Below, piece by piece: positions 47,911 to 57,885 of a DNA stretch of 64,000 nucleotides (within the stretch, counting starts at the first letter, position 1; every line of letters starts with the position of its first letter). This stretch comes from Staphylococcus debuckii (GTDB lineage: Bacteria > Bacillota > Bacilli > Staphylococcales > Staphylococcaceae): the NCBI RefSeq assembly GCF_003718735.1, contig NZ_CP033460.1, positions 1,302,001 to 1,366,000 on the forward strand, read 5' to 3'. Position numbers and translations under genes: made by a program. The notes below the pieces were generated by a model, which was not told the origin of the DNA, ran no database searches, and saw only the letters and a program-made list of their open reading frames with translations.

Positions 47911-50900
47911 TTGGCAATGACAAATCAAGAAAAATTTAAAGTTCTAGCTGATCAAATTAAAATTGCGAATCAGTTAGAACCTGAAATATTAGAACAAAGT
48001 GAGTTAACACGTATTGATGTGTCGTCAAAAGCACGCACATGGCTTTTTCAAATCACCTTGCCGCATTTCTTATCTCACGAAGATTATTTATTATTTACCC
48101 ATGCTTTGACCCAAGAATTCAAAGACATTGCTACAGTGAATTGGCATTTTAAAGTTCAAGATACGATGCACCAAGATGAACATGCCATGAAATATTTCAA
48201 TCACTGTATCGATCAAACAGGCTTATCACCTAAAGTTAAAGGTCAATTGAAACAGAAACGTCTAATTATGTCAGGGGACGTTTTGAAAGTAATGGTTTCT
48301 AATGACGTTGAACGCGATTATTTTCATAAAGCTTGCAATGGCAGTTTAGTGAAAGCCTATCGCCAATGTGGTTTTGATGTGAACAAAATCGTCTTTGAAA
48401 CAGATAATGACGGTCAAGATGCGGATTTAGCATCGCTTGAAGCTTATATTCAAGAAGAAGATCAACAAAGTGCTAAAGAAGCTACTGAAAAATTAGAAAA
48501 AATGAAAGCTGAAAAGGCGAAACAACAAGATAATAACGAAAGCTCAGTCGCAAAATGTCAAATCGGTAAACCAATTCAAGTGGACAACGTGCGTTCAATT
48601 GAATCTATCATCGAAGAAGAATTTAAAGTGGCCATCGAAGGTGTCATCTTCGATATGAATATTAAAGAGTTGAAGAGTGGACGTCATATTGTCGAATTAA
48701 AAGTCACAGACTATACGGATTCACTCGTGCTTAAAATGTTCACGCGTAAGAATAAAGATGACTTAGAACACTTCAAAGCGCTAAGTGTTGGTAAATGGGT
48801 GAGAGCTCAAGGACGTATTGAAGAAGATACGTTTGTGCGTGACTTAGTTATGATGATGTCAGATATTGAAGAAATCAAAAAAACACCTAAACAAGATAAA
48901 GCAGATGATAAACGTGTTGAATTGCATCTGCATACTGCAATGAGTCAAATGGACGGAATTAATAATATCGGTGATTATGTAGCACAAGCAGCCAAATGGG
49001 GACATCCAGCCATAGCTGTGACAGATCATAATGTGGTACAAGCTTTCCCAGATGCTTTTGCGGCAGCGGAGAAAAACGACATTAAAATGTTATATGGGAT
49101 GGAAGGTATGTTGGTAGATGACGGTGTACCGATTGCCTATAAACCGACAGACCGTATATTGAAAGATGCAACGTATGTCGTATTTGACGTTGAAACTACA
49201 GGGCTTTCAAACCAATATGACAAAATCATCGAGTTAGCCGCTGTTAAAGTACATGATGGTGAAATTATAGACAAATTTGAACGTTTCAGTAATCCACATG
49301 AACGTTTATCAGACACTATCAAGAATTTAACGCATATTTCTGATGATATGTTAGTAGATGCTCCGGAAATTGACGAGGTATTAACTGAGTTCAAAGAATG
49401 GGTCGGCGATGCGATTTTCGTTGCGCATAACGCATCATTCGATATGGGCTTTATTGATACAGGCTATGAACGTGCTGGGCTCGGTAATTATACGAACGGA
49501 GTGATTGATACCCTAGAATTATCTCGTACCATCAATACTGAGTTTGGTAAGCATGGCTTGAACTTCTTAGCGAAAAAATATGGCGTAGAACTGACACAAC
49601 ATCACCGTGCCATTTATGATACGGAAGCCACAGCATACATTTTCATTAAAATGTTGAAACAAGTAGAAGAATTAGGTGTAACGAACCATAAAGATATCAA
49701 CCAATCATTATCTAATGAAGATGCATATAAACGGGCGCGTCCAAGTCATGTGACAATTTTAGTGCAGAACCAAGAAGGCTTGAAGAATTTATTTAAGATT
49801 GTCAGTGAATCTTTAGTCACATATTACTATCGAACACCACGTATTCCGCGTTCCTTGTTGGATGAATATCGTGAAGGATTATTGATTGGAACTGCTTGTG
49901 ATGAAGGTGAAGTCTTCACAGCGGTAATGCAGAAAGATCAATCGCAAGTAGAACGGATTGCGAAATATTATGACTATATCGAAGTACAACCGCCTGCGTT
50001 GTATCAAGATTTGATTGATCGCGAATTGATTCGTGATAATAAAACGATGGAAGAAATTTATGAAAGACTTTTGAAAGCGGGAGAAGCGGTTAATGTACCG
50101 ATTGTAGCTACAGGCAACGTGCATTATCTCAATGAACATGATGGGATTGCACGTAAGATTCTGATTGCTTCACAACCAGGTAATCCGCTGAACCGTTCAA
50201 CGTTACCTGAAGCCCATTTCCGCACTACTGACGAAATGTTGGATGCTTTTCACTTTTTAGGAGAAGAAAAAGCACGTGAAATTGTAATAGACAATACACA
50301 AGCATTAGCTGATAAAATTGAACGCGTGGTTCCAATCAAAGACCAATTGTACACACCGCACATGGATGGTGCGAATGAAGAAATACGTGAATTAAGTTAT
50401 AAGAATGCACATAAACTTTACGGTGAAGACTTACCGCAAATCGTAGTAGATCGTCTAGAAAAAGAACTTGAAAGTATCATCGGTAATGGATTCTCGGTTA
50501 TCTATTTGATTTCGCAACGTTTAGTTAAAAAATCATTGAATGACGGCTACTTAGTAGGTTCACGTGGTTCAGTCGGTTCCAGTTTCGTAGCGACAATGAC
50601 TGAGATTACCGAAGTTAATCCGCTTCCTCCTCACTACATTTGTCCAAAATGTAAGAAAAGCGAGTTCTTCAATGATGGTTCAGTCGGTTCCGGTTTCGAC
50701 CTGCCAGATAAGAAATGTGAGTGCGGCGCTGAAATGATTAAAGAAGGACAAGATATTCCTTTCGAAACTTTCTTAGGGTTCAAAGGGGATAAAGTTCCTG
50801 ACATCGACTTGAACTTCAGTGGTGAATATCAACCTGAAGCGCATAACTATACCAAAGTATTGTTCGGTGAGGATAAAGTATTCCGTGCCGGTACAATTGG

Positions 50901-52224
50901 TACTGTAGCAGAGAAGACTGCATTCGGTTATGTGAAAGGATATCTCAACGACCAAGGTATTCATAAACGTGGCGCAGAAGTCGATCGTTTAGTGAAAGGT
51001 TGTACAGGTGTTAAGCGTACGACTGGTCAGCACCCAGGCGGTATTATCGTAGTGCCGGATTACATGGATATTTATGATTTCACACCAGTTCAATATCCAG
51101 CCGATGATCAATCCTCACCTTGGATGACAACACACTTTGACTTCCACTCAATACACGATAATGTATTGAAACTCGATATTCTAGGACACGATGATCCGAC
51201 AATGATCCGTATGTTGCAAGATTTGTCGGGTATTGATCCGAAAACTGTACCGGTTGATGATAAAGAAACGATGCGTATCTTCAGTACACCAGAATCTCTG
51301 GGAGTTACGGAAGAAGAAATTATGTGTAAAACAGGCACATTCGGTGTGCCAGAATTTGGTACAGGCTTCGTAAGACAAATGCTTGAAGATACTAAACCGA
51401 CGACTTTCTCAGAACTGGTACAAATTTCTGGTCTGTCTCACGGTACCGATGTATGGTTAGGAAACGCCCAAGACTTAGTCCGTTCAGGTACATGTGACCT
51501 TTCTGGCGTTATCGGTTGTCGTGACGATATTATGGTTTACTTGATGTATGCAGGACTCGAACCGTCATTAGCCTTCAAGATTATGGAAGCTGTGCGTAAA
51601 GGTAAAGGACTGCAAGAAGAATGGGAAGAAATTATGAAAGAGAACAACGTGCCGGATTGGTACTTGGATTCTTGTAAAAAAATCAAGTACATGTTCCCGA
51701 AAGCCCATGCGGCTGCCTATGTCTTAATGGCCGTGCGTATTGCGTACTTTAAAGTACATTATCCGCTTTATTACTATGCAAGTTACTTTACGGTCCGTGC
51801 ATCAGACTTTGATTTAATTACAATGATTAAAGATAAAGAAGGCATTAAGAGTGTCGTGAAAGATATGTATTCTAAATATATGGAACTTGGTAAAAAAGAA
51901 AAAGACGTCTTAACAGTCTTGGAAATTATGAATGAAATGGCACATCGCGGTTTCCGCATGCAGCCGATCAGTTTAGAAAAAAGCCAAGCCTTTGAATTCA
52001 TTATTGAAGGAGATACTCTAATCCCACCGTTTGTTGCGGTTCCTGGATTAGGTGAAAACGTAGCAAAACGTATTGTAGAAGCACGTGAAGAAGGTCCGTT
52101 CTTATCTAAAGAAGATTTGAATAAAAAAGCCGGTTTATCACAAAAAGTTATTGAATACCTTGATGAATTAGGTTCATTGCCAGGTCTTCCAGACAAAGCA
52201 CAACTATCAATTTTTGATATGTAA
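47911..52224 (+). CDS. polC: DNA polymerase III alpha subunit, PolC type
   Basis: Replicative polymerase with built-in 3'-5' proofreading, specific to low-GC Gram-positives. About 1437 residues. Order: N-terminal domain, OB fold (about 245-325), PHP domain (VELHLHTAMSQMDG, AVTDHN), DnaQ-like exonuclease (YVVFDVETTGLSNQYDK, FVAHNASFDMGF, HRAIYDTEAT), second PHP part, zinc-binding CPKCKKSE/CECG, and palm with FKGDKVPDIDLNFSGEYQ. Finger and HhH regions follow and the clamp-binding QLSIFDM ends the chain. TTG 47911 is 8 bases from AAGGTGG; ATG 47917 is an alternative. Confidence 0.97.
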   Translation: MAMTNQEKFKVLADQIKIANQLEPEILEQSELTRIDVSSKARTWLFQITLPHFLSHEDYLLFTHALTQEFKDIATVNWHFKVQDTMHQDEHAMKYFNHCIDQTGLSPKVKGQLKQKRLIMSGDVLKVMVSNDVERDYFHKACNGSLVKAYRQCGFDVNKIVFETDNDGQDADLASLEAYIQEEDQQSAKEATEKLEKMKAEKAKQQDNNESSVAKCQIGKPIQVDNVRSIESIIEEEFKVAIEGVIFDMNIKELKSGRHIVELKVTDYTDSLVLKMFTRKNKDDLEHFKALSVGKWVRAQGRIEEDTFVRDLVMMMSDIEEIKKTPKQDKADDKRVELHLHTAMSQMDGINNIGDYVAQAAKWGHPAIAVTDHNVVQAFPDAFAAAEKNDIKMLYGMEGMLVDDGVPIAYKPTDRILKDATYVVFDVETTGLSNQYDKIIELAAVKVHDGEIIDKFERFSNPHERLSDTIKNLTHISDDMLVDAPEIDEVLTEFKEWVGDAIFVAHNASFDMGFIDTGYERAGLGNYTNGVIDTLELSRTINTEFGKHGLNFLAKKYGVELTQHHRAIYDTEATAYIFIKMLKQVEELGVTNHKDINQSLSNEDAYKRARPSHVTILVQNQEGLKNLFKIVSESLVTYYYRTPRIPRSLLDEYREGLLIGTACDEGEVFTAVMQKDQSQVERIAKYYDYIEVQPPALYQDLIDRELIRDNKTMEEIYERLLKAGEAVNVPIVATGNVHYLNEHDGIARKILIASQPGNPLNRSTLPEAHFRTTDEMLDAFHFLGEEKAREIVIDNTQALADKIERVVPIKDQLYTPHMDGANEEIRELSYKNAHKLYGEDLPQIVVDRLEKELESIIGNGFSVIYLISQRLVKKSLNDGYLVGSRGSVGSSFVATMTEITEVNPLPPHYICPKCKKSEFFNDGSVGSGFDLPDKKCECGAEMIKEGQDIPFETFLGFKGDKVPDIDLNFSGEYQPEAHNYTKVLFGEDKVFRAGTIGTVAEKTAFGYVKGYLNDQGIHKRGAEVDRLVKGCTGVKRTTGQHPGGIIVVPDYMDIYDFTPVQYPADDQSSPWMTTHFDFHSIHDNVLKLDILGHDDPTMIRMLQDLSGIDPKTVPVDDKETMRIFSTPESLGVTEEEIMCKTGTFGVPEFGTGFVRQMLEDTKPTTFSELVQISGLSHGTDVWLGNAQDLVRSGTCDLSGVIGCRDDIMVYLMYAGLEPSLAFKIMEAVRKGKGLQEEWEEIMKENNVPDWYLDSCKKIKYMFPKAHAAAYVLMAVRIAYFKVHYPLYYYASYFTVRASDFDLITMIKDKEGIKSVVKDMYSKYMELGKKEKDVLTVLEIMNEMAHRGFRMQPISLEKSQAFEFIIEGDTLIPPFVAVPGLGENVAKRIVEAREEGPFLSKEDLNKKAGLSQKVIEYLDELGSLPGLPDKAQLSIFDM

Positions 52225-52263
52225 TTGCAACTCAGTAGTTAAAACCTTGCCATTGTGCAACAA

Positions 52264-52293
52264 TTGGCAATTAAATGTCGACTGTGTTATAAT
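52264..52293 (+). promoter_or_regulatory. Putative extended -10 promoter of the rimP-nusA-infB operon
   Basis: TTGGCA at 52264-52269, 18-base spacer, perfect TATAAT at 52288-52293 preceded by TGT (extended -10). It lies 40 bases after the polC stop. Confidence 0.7.
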
Positions 52294-52324
52294 TATAGTG
52301 CGTAAAAAATGAACTTTAGTCACG

Positions 52325-52355
52325 AAGAGTGGGGTTTACCCGCTCTTTTCTATTT
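52325..52355 (+). terminator. Leader attenuator hairpin before rimP
   Basis: AAGAGTGGG (52325-52333) pairs with CCCGCTCTT (52339-52347) with one G-T pair and a GTTTA loop. An interrupted T-tract (52346-52355) follows. It sits within the leader, between the promoter and the rimP ribosome site, so it is likely a leaky terminator. In Bacillus subtilis a NusA-dependent terminator in the same leader autoregulates nusA; conservation here is inferred. Confidence 0.65.
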
Positions 52356-52373
52356 GTATAAAAGGAGGTTCGC

Positions 52374-52841
52374 ATGAGTAAAATCACTGAACAAATTGAA
52401 GAAATCATTCAACCCGTATTAGATGATTTGAATTTTGAACTCGTAGAAATTGAATTTACTAAAGAAGGTAAAGACCGCTTCCTCAGAATTTCAATCGACA
52501 AAGAGGGCGGCGTCGACTTGAATGACTGTACGCTTGCTTCTGAGAAAATCAGTGAAGTCATGGATGAAGAAGACCCGATTGAACAAATGTATTATCTTGA
52601 TGTCGCATCACCAGGTGCTGAACGTCCTATCAAAAATGATAAAGCGTTCCGTGATGCTGTCGATCAACCTGTATTTGTTTCTCTTTATGCGCCGATTGAA
52701 GGCTCTAAAGAGTGGTTAGGTGTTTTACAATCTGTAACAGATGACCATGTTGTCATCAAAGCGCAAGTTAAGGAAAAGAAAAAGGAAGTTGAAATCCCTA
52801 GAAATAAAATTGCTAAAGCACGTCATGCAGTATTGATTTAA
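52374..52841 (+). CDS. rimP: Ribosome maturation factor RimP
   Basis: Assists 30S assembly. The 155 residues have an N-terminal alpha/beta domain (EEIIQPVLDDLNFELVEIEF, RFLRISIDKEGGVDLNDC) and a C-terminal SH3-like domain. YLDVASPGAERPI is the family hallmark. AAAGGAGG precedes the ATG. It is the first gene of the rimP-nusA-ylxR-ylxQ-infB operon. Confidence 0.95.
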   Translation: MSKITEQIEEIIQPVLDDLNFELVEIEFTKEGKDRFLRISIDKEGGVDLNDCTLASEKISEVMDEEDPIEQMYYLDVASPGAERPIKNDKAFRDAVDQPVFVSLYAPIEGSKEWLGVLQSVTDDHVVIKAQVKEKKKEVEIPRNKIAKARHAVLI

Positions 52842-52862
52842 CGTGATTAGGAGGATTTAACC

Positions 52863-54185
52863 GTGTCAAGTAATGAATTATTGTTAGCAACAGAGTATTT
52901 AGAAAAAGAAAAGAAAATTCCAAGAGAAGTATTAATTGATGCAATCGAAGCAGCTTTGATTACAGCTTATAAGAAAAATTATGAAGCTGCGCGCAACGTC
53001 CGTGTTGAATTAAATATGGATGAAGGTACTTTCAAAGTGATTGCACGTAAAGAAGTAGTAGATGATGTATTTGATGACCGTGAAGAAGTAGACATCAGTA
53101 CAGCATTAGAAAAAAATCCAGCTTATGAAATCGGCGATATTTATGAAGAAGATGTAACACCTAAAGACTTTGGGCGTGTAGGTGCGCAAGCTGCTAAACA
53201 AGCAGTGATGCAACGTTTACGCGATGCTGAACGTGAAATTTTGTATGATGAGTTCATCGACAAAGAAGAAGATATCGTCACAGGTATTATCGACAGAGTC
53301 GACCATCGTTATGTATATGTTAATTTAGGACGTACAGAAGCGGTATTATCTGAAGCTGAAAGAAGCCCGAATGAAAGCTACATCCCTAACGAACGTATCA
53401 AAGTATATGTTAATAAAGTAGAACAAACTACAAAAGGTCCTCAAATCTATGTATCAAGAAGCCATCCTGGTTTATTGAAGCGTTTATTTGAACAAGAAGT
53501 ACCTGAAATTTATGATGGTACTGTAGTGATTAAATCTGTAGCACGTGAAGCAGGTGATCGTTCTAAAATCAGTGTTTACTCTGACAATCCAGATATCGAT
53601 GCTGTAGGCGCATGTGTAGGTTCTAAAGGTGTACGTGTGGAAGCAATTGTAGAAGAACTTGGCGGAGAAAAAATCGACATCGTTCAATGGAACGAAGATC
53701 CTAAAGTATTCGTTAAAAATGCTTTAAGTCCTTCACAAGTCCTTGAAGTCATTGTAGACGAAGCAAATCAGTCTACAACAGTTATTGTTCCAGATTATCA
53801 ACTTTCATTAGCAATTGGTAAACGTGGTCAAAACGCTCGTTTAGCTGCGAAGTTAACTGGTTGGAAAATTGATATCAAATCAGAATCAGATGCTAGAGAA
53901 GCCGGCATTTATCCAGTTCCTGAAGTAGAAGAAACTGACGATGAACCAACAGAAGATTTAACTGAAGAAGTAGTCATCAATCAAGTTGACGAAGAACCTG
54001 ATGTGGAAGCAGAAGAAGCAGCTGAAATTGAAGAGGCTGAAGCAACTGAAGAAGCGGACACAGAAGAACTTGAAGACGAAGCAGTAGCTTCAGAGATTGA
54101 AGAAGCAGAAGCTGAAGAATCTGCAGAAGAAGAAGCAATCGAAGAAACATTTGAAAAAGATTCTAAAAAAGACGTAGAAGAATAA
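52863..54185 (+). CDS. nusA: Transcription termination/antitermination factor NusA with extended acidic tail
   Basis: RNA polymerase-binding factor that modulates pausing and intrinsic termination. Order: N-terminal RNAP-binding domain (about 1-125), S1 domain (about 135-200, IVTGIIDRVDHRYVYVNLG), then two KH domains (GACVGSKGVRVEAIVEELGG; LAIGKRGQNARLAAKLTGW). After about residue 355 comes a Glu/Asp/Ala-rich tail of roughly 85 residues. At 440 residues it is longer than S. aureus NusA (about 391, from memory), and the excess is all in the tail. GTG start after AGGAGG. Confidence 0.96.
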   Translation: MSSNELLLATEYLEKEKKIPREVLIDAIEAALITAYKKNYEAARNVRVELNMDEGTFKVIARKEVVDDVFDDREEVDISTALEKNPAYEIGDIYEEDVTPKDFGRVGAQAAKQAVMQRLRDAEREILYDEFIDKEEDIVTGIIDRVDHRYVYVNLGRTEAVLSEAERSPNESYIPNERIKVYVNKVEQTTKGPQIYVSRSHPGLLKRLFEQEVPEIYDGTVVIKSVAREAGDRSKISVYSDNPDIDAVGACVGSKGVRVEAIVEELGGEKIDIVQWNEDPKVFVKNALSPSQVLEVIVDEANQSTTVIVPDYQLSLAIGKRGQNARLAAKLTGWKIDIKSESDAREAGIYPVPEVEETDDEPTEDLTEEVVINQVDEEPDVEAEEAAEIEEAEATEEADTEELEDEAVASEIEEAEAEESAEEEAIEETFEKDSKKDVEE

Positions 54186-54203
54186 TTTGGAGTGAATAAC
54201 TTT

Positions 54204-54488
54204 ATGAAGAAAAAGAAGATTCCAATGAGAAAGTGTATTCTTTCTAACGAAATGCGTCCCAAAAATGACATGATTCGTGTGGTTATCAATAAAGAAGGAG
54301 AGATTTCTGCGGATGCTACAGGTAAGAAGCCTGGGCGCGGTGCTTACGTTTCTAAAGACGTCGCACTTGTTGAACAAGCACAGAAAAAAGGCGTGCTTGA
54401 AAAGTTCTTCAACTCAGATGCAGAAACGCTTGCTCCTGTATATAAAGAAATCATACGTCTCATTTACAGAGAAGAGATTCCAAAATGA
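54204..54488 (+). CDS. ylxR: YlxR-family RNA-binding-like protein (RnpM)
   Basis: Small conserved protein of 94 residues between nusA and ylxQ. It carries PMRKCILSNEMRPKNDMIRVV and GKKPGRGAYVSKD. Family members have been reported to bind nucleic acid and, in some Firmicutes, to affect RNase P. GTG 54192 is in frame but lies inside the GGAGTG site, so ATG 54204 was chosen. The stop overlaps the ylxQ start. Confidence 0.9.
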   Translation: MKKKKIPMRKCILSNEMRPKNDMIRVVINKEGEISADATGKKPGRGAYVSKDVALVEQAQKKGVLEKFFNSDAETLAPVYKEIIRLIYREEIPK

Positions 54489-54790
54489 ATAAGAGCAACA
54501 TCTTGAATTTTTTAGGATTGGCAATGCGCGCTGGTAAAGTTAAAAGCGGTGAATCCGTCATTTTAACTGAAATCAAAAAGAGAAAAGTCTCTTTAGTGAT
54601 TCTTTCAGAGGATGCTTCGGCAAGGACTGAGAAAGATATCAGCCAAAAATGCGAAAGTTACCAAGTCCCATTACGTATATTCGGAACCAGAGAAGAACTT
54701 GGGCAAGCCCTAGGTAAATCATCTCGCGTGAATATCGCTATAATGGATAACGGTTTTGCCAAAAAGCTATTATCAATGATAGATGAATAA
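54485..54790 (+). CDS. ylxQ: L7Ae-family RNA-binding protein YlxQ
   Basis: 101-residue kink-turn-binding protein of the L7Ae/L30e family. [20 protein letters not shown] and [16 protein letters not shown] are family features, with the RNA-binding loop near the C-terminus ([16 protein letters not shown]). The start overlaps the ylxR stop in ATGA, so translation is coupled. The role is likely ribosome or RNA related; the exact target is not shown. Confidence 0.9.
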   Translation: MNKSNILNFLGLAMRAGKVKSGESVILTEIKKRKVSLVILSEDASARTEKDISQKCESYQVPLRIFGTREELGQALGKSSRVNIAIMDNGFAKKLLSMIDE

Positions 54791-54806
54791 CGTAAGGAGT
54801 GATTAT

Positions 54807-56951
54807 ATGAGTAAACAGAGAATTTACGAGTATGCAAAAGATTTAAATTTAAAAAGTAAAGATGTTATTGATGAATTGAAAAAGATGAATGTAGAGGTGT
54901 CTAACCATATGCAAGCGTTAGAGCCTAACGAAATCAAAGAATTAGATAAAAAATTCAAACCAGGTTCATCTAAAGATAAGCAAGATAATAAAGCTGCTCA
55001 AAATAATCACAAAAAACATCAAAATAACAATAAAGATAAAAACAACAATAATGGCGGCAACGCTAAAAAGAATAACAATAAGAAAGACAACAAGACAAAT
55101 CATCATAATAAAAATCAAAAAAATAACAAAAACAATAAAAACAACAAGAATAATAAAAATCAAAAACAAGCACCTAAGCAAGAAACTGTAAAAGAAATGC
55201 CAGAAAAAATTTCTTATACTGAAGGCATCACGGTGGGCGAATTAGCTGAGAAAATGAATATTGAATCATCTAATATCGTTAAGAAATTGTTCCTATTAGG
55301 AATTATGGCGAACATTAACCAATCACTAGATGATGAAACGGTTGAATTGATTGCTGATGATTATGGTATCGAAATCGAAAAAGAAGTTGTTATCGACGAA
55401 GAAGACTTAGATATCTACTTCGATGATGAAGAAGAAGATTCAGATGCAATTGAACGTCCTGCAGTTGTAACTATTATGGGACACGTTGACCATGGTAAAA
55501 CAACATTACTTGACTCAATCCGAAACACACATGTGACTGAAGGTGAAGCAGGCGGTATCACACAACATATCGGTGCTTATCAAATTGAAAATGACGGCAA
55601 AAAAATCACTTTCTTAGATACACCAGGACATGCTGCCTTCACAACAATGCGTGCACGTGGTGCACAAGTTACTGATATTACAATTTTAGTAGTAGCTGCA
55701 GATGATGGTGTAATGCCTCAAACAATTGAAGCCATCAACCATGCTAAAGAAGCCGATGTACCAATTATCGTAGCAGTTAATAAAGTTGATAAACCAACAG
55801 CGAATCCTGATCGCGTAATGCAAGAGTTGACTGAATATGGTTTATTCCCTGAAGACTGGGGCGGCGATACAATCTTCGTACCACTTTCTGCCTTAAGCGG
55901 AGACGGTATTGATGACTTGCTTGAAATGATTGTCTTAGTTTCAGAAGTACAAGAATTAAAAGCTAATCCAGAAAAACGTGCTGTAGGTACTGTAATTGAA
56001 GCAGAACTTGATAAATCTCGCGGACCTGCCGCTTCATTACTTGTTCAAAACGGTACATTGCATGTCGGTGATGCGATTGTAGTCGGCAACACTTACGGCC
56101 GTGTACGTGCAATGGTTAACGATATCGGTAAACGTGTTAAATCTGCTGGCCCTTCAACACCTGTTGAAATTACAGGTATCAACGATGTACCGCAAGCTGG
56201 TGACCGCTTCGTTACCTTCTCTGATGAAAAACAAGCACGTCGTATTGGTGAAGCACGTCATGAAGAAAGTATTCTTCAACAACGTCAAGAAAGTAAAAAC
56301 GTGACACTAGATAACTTGTTTGAACAAATGAAACAAGGTGAAATGAAAGACCTTAACATCATTATCAAAGGTGACGTACAAGGTTCTGTAGAAGCACTTG
56401 CTGCATCATTAATGAAAATTGATGTTGAAGGCGTTAACGTACGTATCATTCACACTGCTGTGGGTGCAATCAACGAATCTGACGTGACATTAGCAAATGC
56501 TTCAAACGGTATTATCATCGGATTTAACGTACGTCCTGATTCAGGTGCAAAACGTGCTGCAGAACAAGAAAATGTAGATATGCGTTTACACCGTGTAATT
56601 TATAACGTAATTGAAGAAATTGAATCAGCAATGAAAGGTATGCTTGATCCTGAATATGAAGAAAAAGTCATCGGACAAGCTGAAGTTCGCCAAACATTCA
56701 AAGTGTCTAAAGTCGGTACAATTGCTGGTTGTTACGTGACTGACGGCAAAATCACTCGTAACGCTGGTGTACGTGTCATCCGTGACGGCATCGTAGTCTT
56801 TGAAGGCCAATTAGATACATTGAAACGTTTCAAAGACGACGTTAAAGAAGTTGCGCAAGGTTACGAATGTGGTATTACAATTGAAAAATTCAACGATATT
56901 AAAGTAGAAGACATCATTGAAGCTTATGAAATGGTAGAAATCGAAAGATAA
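54807..56951 (+). CDS. infB: Translation initiation factor IF-2
   Basis: GTPase that brings initiator tRNA to the 30S subunit. ATG 54807, 6 bases after AAGGAGTG, gives [13 protein letters not shown] and 714 residues. The N-terminal IF2N helix is followed by an Asn/Lys-rich low-complexity linker (about 55-125). A second IF2N and the G domain come next, with [29 protein letters not shown] and VNKVDKP. Domains II to IV complete the protein, with [17 protein letters not shown] near the C-terminus. The earlier in-frame start at 54783 lies in the ylxQ end and was rejected. Confidence 0.96.
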   Translation: MSKQRIYEYAKDLNLKSKDVIDELKKMNVEVSNHMQALEPNEIKELDKKFKPGSSKDKQDNKAAQNNHKKHQNNNKDKNNNNGGNAKKNNNKKDNKTNHHNKNQKNNKNNKNNKNNKNQKQAPKQETVKEMPEKISYTEGITVGELAEKMNIESSNIVKKLFLLGIMANINQSLDDETVELIADDYGIEIEKEVVIDEEDLDIYFDDEEEDSDAIERPAVVTIMGHVDHGKTTLLDSIRNTHVTEGEAGGITQHIGAYQIENDGKKITFLDTPGHAAFTTMRARGAQVTDITILVVAADDGVMPQTIEAINHAKEADVPIIVAVNKVDKPTANPDRVMQELTEYGLFPEDWGGDTIFVPLSALSGDGIDDLLEMIVLVSEVQELKANPEKRAVGTVIEAELDKSRGPAASLLVQNGTLHVGDAIVVGNTYGRVRAMVNDIGKRVKSAGPSTPVEITGINDVPQAGDRFVTFSDEKQARRIGEARHEESILQQRQESKNVTLDNLFEQMKQGEMKDLNIIIKGDVQGSVEALAASLMKIDVEGVNVRIIHTAVGAINESDVTLANASNGIIIGFNVRPDSGAKRAAEQENVDMRLHRVIYNVIEEIESAMKGMLDPEYEEKVIGQAEVRQTFKVSKVGTIAGCYVTDGKITRNAGVRVIRDGIVVFEGQLDTLKRFKDDVKEVAQGYECGITIEKFNDIKVEDIIEAYEMVEIER

Positions 56952-56962
56952 TATTGTGCTTT

Positions 56963-56998
56963 AAAAATGCACTTTCCTTAGTTGGAAAGTGCATTTTT
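56963..56998 (+). terminator. Rho-independent terminator after infB
   Basis: A perfect 15-bp stem (56963-56977 with 56984-56998; AAAAATGCACTTTCC / GGAAAGTGCATTTTT) has a 6-base loop, followed by T-rich DNA. Confidence 0.9.
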
Positions 56999-57082
56999 GT
57001 GTATCTCCTTCATATCAGCACTACTTCCATCAGAATCGTGGTAAAGTTAAAGAAATAACTAACGATGATGGGAGAGATTTCA

Positions 57083-57460
57083 ATGTTAACAAATATTTGG
57101 TTCAACTTAGGTTGCGACGATTTAGATAAGAGCATGAAGTTTTATAAAGATATCGGCTTTACGATTATCCAACAACCAGGACAAGAGGGAGAGATGTTCG
57201 GATTTAAAGCGCAAACAGGTTCACCCGTAATGGTTGTGCCTAGAGAGCGCTTTAAACAATATATAGGAAAAGAAACAACTGGAAATGACGTATTAATTTC
57301 CTTATCAGTGAAAACTGAGGAAGAAGCGGATGAACTTGCGAAGAAAGTAGAAGCGGCTGGTGGCGTAATTAAAGATGCGCCTAAAGTCAGAAATAATTTC
57401 TATGGCTTCTCATTCCAAGATATTGATGGACACTTTTTTAATATCATTGTAATGGCGTAA
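57083..57460 (+). CDS. VOC-superfamily (glyoxalase/extradiol dioxygenase fold) protein
   Basis: Small 125-residue protein with paired beta-alpha-beta-beta-beta modules. IWFNLGCDDLDKSMKFYKDIGF opens the first module, FGFKAQTG carries a middle strand, and GFSFQDIDGHFFNIIVM closes the second. Members bind a metal and act as lyases, dioxygenases or antibiotic-binding proteins. The substrate is unknown and key metal ligands cannot be assigned with certainty. Earlier in-frame start 57065 lies in the GGGAGAG site region; ATG 57083 was chosen. Monocistronic insertion between infB and rbfA, which are otherwise neighbours in the operon in many Bacilli. Confidence 0.78.
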   Translation: MLTNIWFNLGCDDLDKSMKFYKDIGFTIIQQPGQEGEMFGFKAQTGSPVMVVPRERFKQYIGKETTGNDVLISLSVKTEEEADELAKKVEAAGGVIKDAPKVRNNFYGFSFQDIDGHFFNIIVMA

Positions 57461-57808
57461 TAGGATATTAAATTGTGATTCGTTTTTGCAGTAATTGTGT
57501 TTCAAAATGAAATGCAAATCGAAAATGAAACGTCGAAAATTGGTGTATTCTGCTCCTTATTCTACAGTTAAGCAAAAGTTGAAAAGGACTGTGACCATTT
57601 GAAAGTAAAGAATTACCTTGTAATAACAATGATTCTAAAGAAAGAATCTTTAAAAAGAGGATTACACAGATGCACATGAAAATGAAATGTAAATTTTATT
57701 TTGAAATGAACGATTAAACGTTTACGCATTCTTTACATGCTTAACTGTACCTTTACATTCATTAGTGTGCACGTAAGTGATTAAACATGACGCTACAAGG
57801 GAAAAACT
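57461..57808 (+). other. Intergenic region before rbfA with no recognised gene
   Basis: About 350 bases. Short frames exist on both strands but none has a good ribosome site or protein-like composition. A small hairpin GATTCT/AGAATC lies near 57630-57650. Nothing else is recognised. Confidence 0.4.
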
Positions 57809-57837
57809 TTGTCATCAAGGTGATTTTAGTCTATAAT
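57809..57837 (+). promoter_or_regulatory. Putative sigma-A promoter for rbfA
   Basis: TTGTCA at 57809-57814, 17-base spacer, perfect TATAAT at 57832-57837, about 49 bases upstream of the rbfA start. Confidence 0.72.
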
Positions 57838-57885
57838 TTTGGATTGAAGCAAATCGTTAAATGTAGATTAGAAGAGGTGAAACAA

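Noticed and set aside
57787..57885. N-terminal extension of rbfA
   Set aside because: The extension overlaps the strong TTGTCA/TATAAT promoter, and ATG 57886 has a proper ribosome site and the family start.
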